NCBI RefSeq assembly: GCF_014855495.1
Contig: NZ_JACYFJ010000001.1
Span: forward strand, 1,178,001-1,242,000
Direction of reading: 5' to 3'
Origin: Euzebyella saccharophila
Lineage (GTDB): Bacteria; Bacteroidota; Bacteroidia; Flavobacteriales; Flavobacteriaceae
Length of the DNA stretch: 64,000 nt
This document shows, piece after piece, positions 63,690-64,000 of this stretch. The notes beneath the pieces were generated by a model that was not told where the DNA came from, did no database searches, and saw only the letters and a list, made by a program, of their open reading frames with translations. The position numbers were made by a program, and so were the translations under genes. The number at the start of each line of letters is the position of its first letter. Position 1 is the first letter of the stretch.

Positions 63690-64000
63690 ATGAAGGGACC
63701 ATTATTTTATTCTAAGATTCTTCTTTTTGGAGAGTACGGTATCATAAAAGATTCCAAAGGGTTGTCCATACCCTACAACTTCTTTAAAGGCGCTCTGAAA
63801 TCAGATGATAATCTGTCTGATACCGCTAAAAGTTCCAATAGAAGTTTAAGGGAGTTTGCCGGTTACTTGGAAATGATACACAAAAACGATCCAAAATTAG
63901 TTTCCTTTGATTTTGAATCGCTAAAGGCAGATGTTGCCGGCGGAATGTATTTTGATAGTTCCATTCCTCAGGGTTATGGAGTAGGGAGCAGCGGAGCGCT
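63690..64000 (+). CDS. GHMP kinase, mevalonate kinase type, 5' part only
   Basis: Begins at the ATG at 63690 and runs off the right edge after 103 codons. MKGPLFYSKILLFGEYGII is the N-terminal strand of GHMP kinases with the GEY substrate-binding element, and SIPQGYGVGSSGAL at the edge is the ATP phosphate loop (P-x-G-x-G-S-S-A type). The position behind mvaD points to mevalonate kinase; phosphomevalonate kinase is the alternative. The loop at residues 35-85 is long and hydrophilic. Confidence 0.85.
   Translation, partial: MKGPLFYSKILLFGEYGIIKDSKGLSIPYNFFKGALKSDDNLSDTAKSSNRSLREFAGYLEMIHKNDPKLVSFDFESLKADVAGGMYFDSSIPQGYGVGSSGA

Noticed and set aside
1-64000. Mobile elements, phage genes and tRNA or rRNA genes
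   Set aside because: No transposase, integrase, phage structural gene, or cloverleaf-like sequence was recognised by eye; a dedicated scan could still find a tRNA in the short gaps.

Overview
The window looks like a chromosomal segment of a marine, polysaccharide-degrading Flavobacteriaceae bacterium (Bacteroidota). Signs are the AT-rich DNA, TAnnTTTG-type -7 promoter boxes, a SusC/SusD pair, lipoproteins with Bacteroidota-style lipoboxes, three S1 sulfatases, a mevalonate pathway, a DnaE with a fused N-terminal exonuclease and a ribosomal protein S16 with a long Ala/Glu tail. The genus (Zobellia, Maribacter or Arenibacter-like) is a guess. I saw no rRNA, tRNA, CRISPR array or transposase.

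Layout. 1-6.3 kb (minus strand): an L-arabinose operon, in transcription order a Nudix-fold regulator of AraR type, araB, araD, a sodium/solute symporter and araA, which runs off the left edge. 6.7-9.5 kb: DUF2200, DUF1080 and a sulfatase. 9.6-10.45 kb: four tandem units of about 244 bp, each with a conserved block of about 100 bp that reads on the minus strand as promoter, short RNA and terminator. Next to it is a broken outer-membrane protein gene (10.5-10.98 kb). 11-20.4 kb: glutaryl-CoA dehydrogenase-like enzyme, TrmN6, two sulfatases, a Tat-exported TIM-barrel epimerase, a FUSC membrane protein, RimM and S16. 20.6-25.5 kb: dnaE and trxA. 25.6-32.9 kb: an HD/PycTM protein divergent from a phosphoesterase/kinase-like/Omp85 fusion, a propeller-like lipoprotein and a vanadium-haloperoxidase/PAP2-type lipoprotein.

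33.2-59.3 kb is a sugar-utilisation locus. A plus-strand symporter faces a minus-strand block of about 18 kb: susC, susD, three giant FG-GAP/ASPIC lipoproteins with one small unknown lipoprotein between them, xylB and xylA. On the other side of a shared regulatory region with a LacI-type operator, lacI, beta-phosphoglucomutase, a GH65 phosphorylase and a GH13 amylase run on the plus strand. So an alpha-glucan catabolic module and a xylose catabolic module flank one SusCD system.

59.3-64 kb: GDPD lipoprotein, a BaiN/HI0933-type flavoprotein, DUF1697, TspO, mevalonate diphosphate decarboxylase and the start of a mevalonate kinase-type gene.

The least explained items are the array of candidate small RNA genes, the phosphoesterase/kinase-like/Omp85 fusion beside an orphan Pycsar-effector-type protein, and the triple FG-GAP/ASPIC cassette cut off from susCD by a strong terminator.
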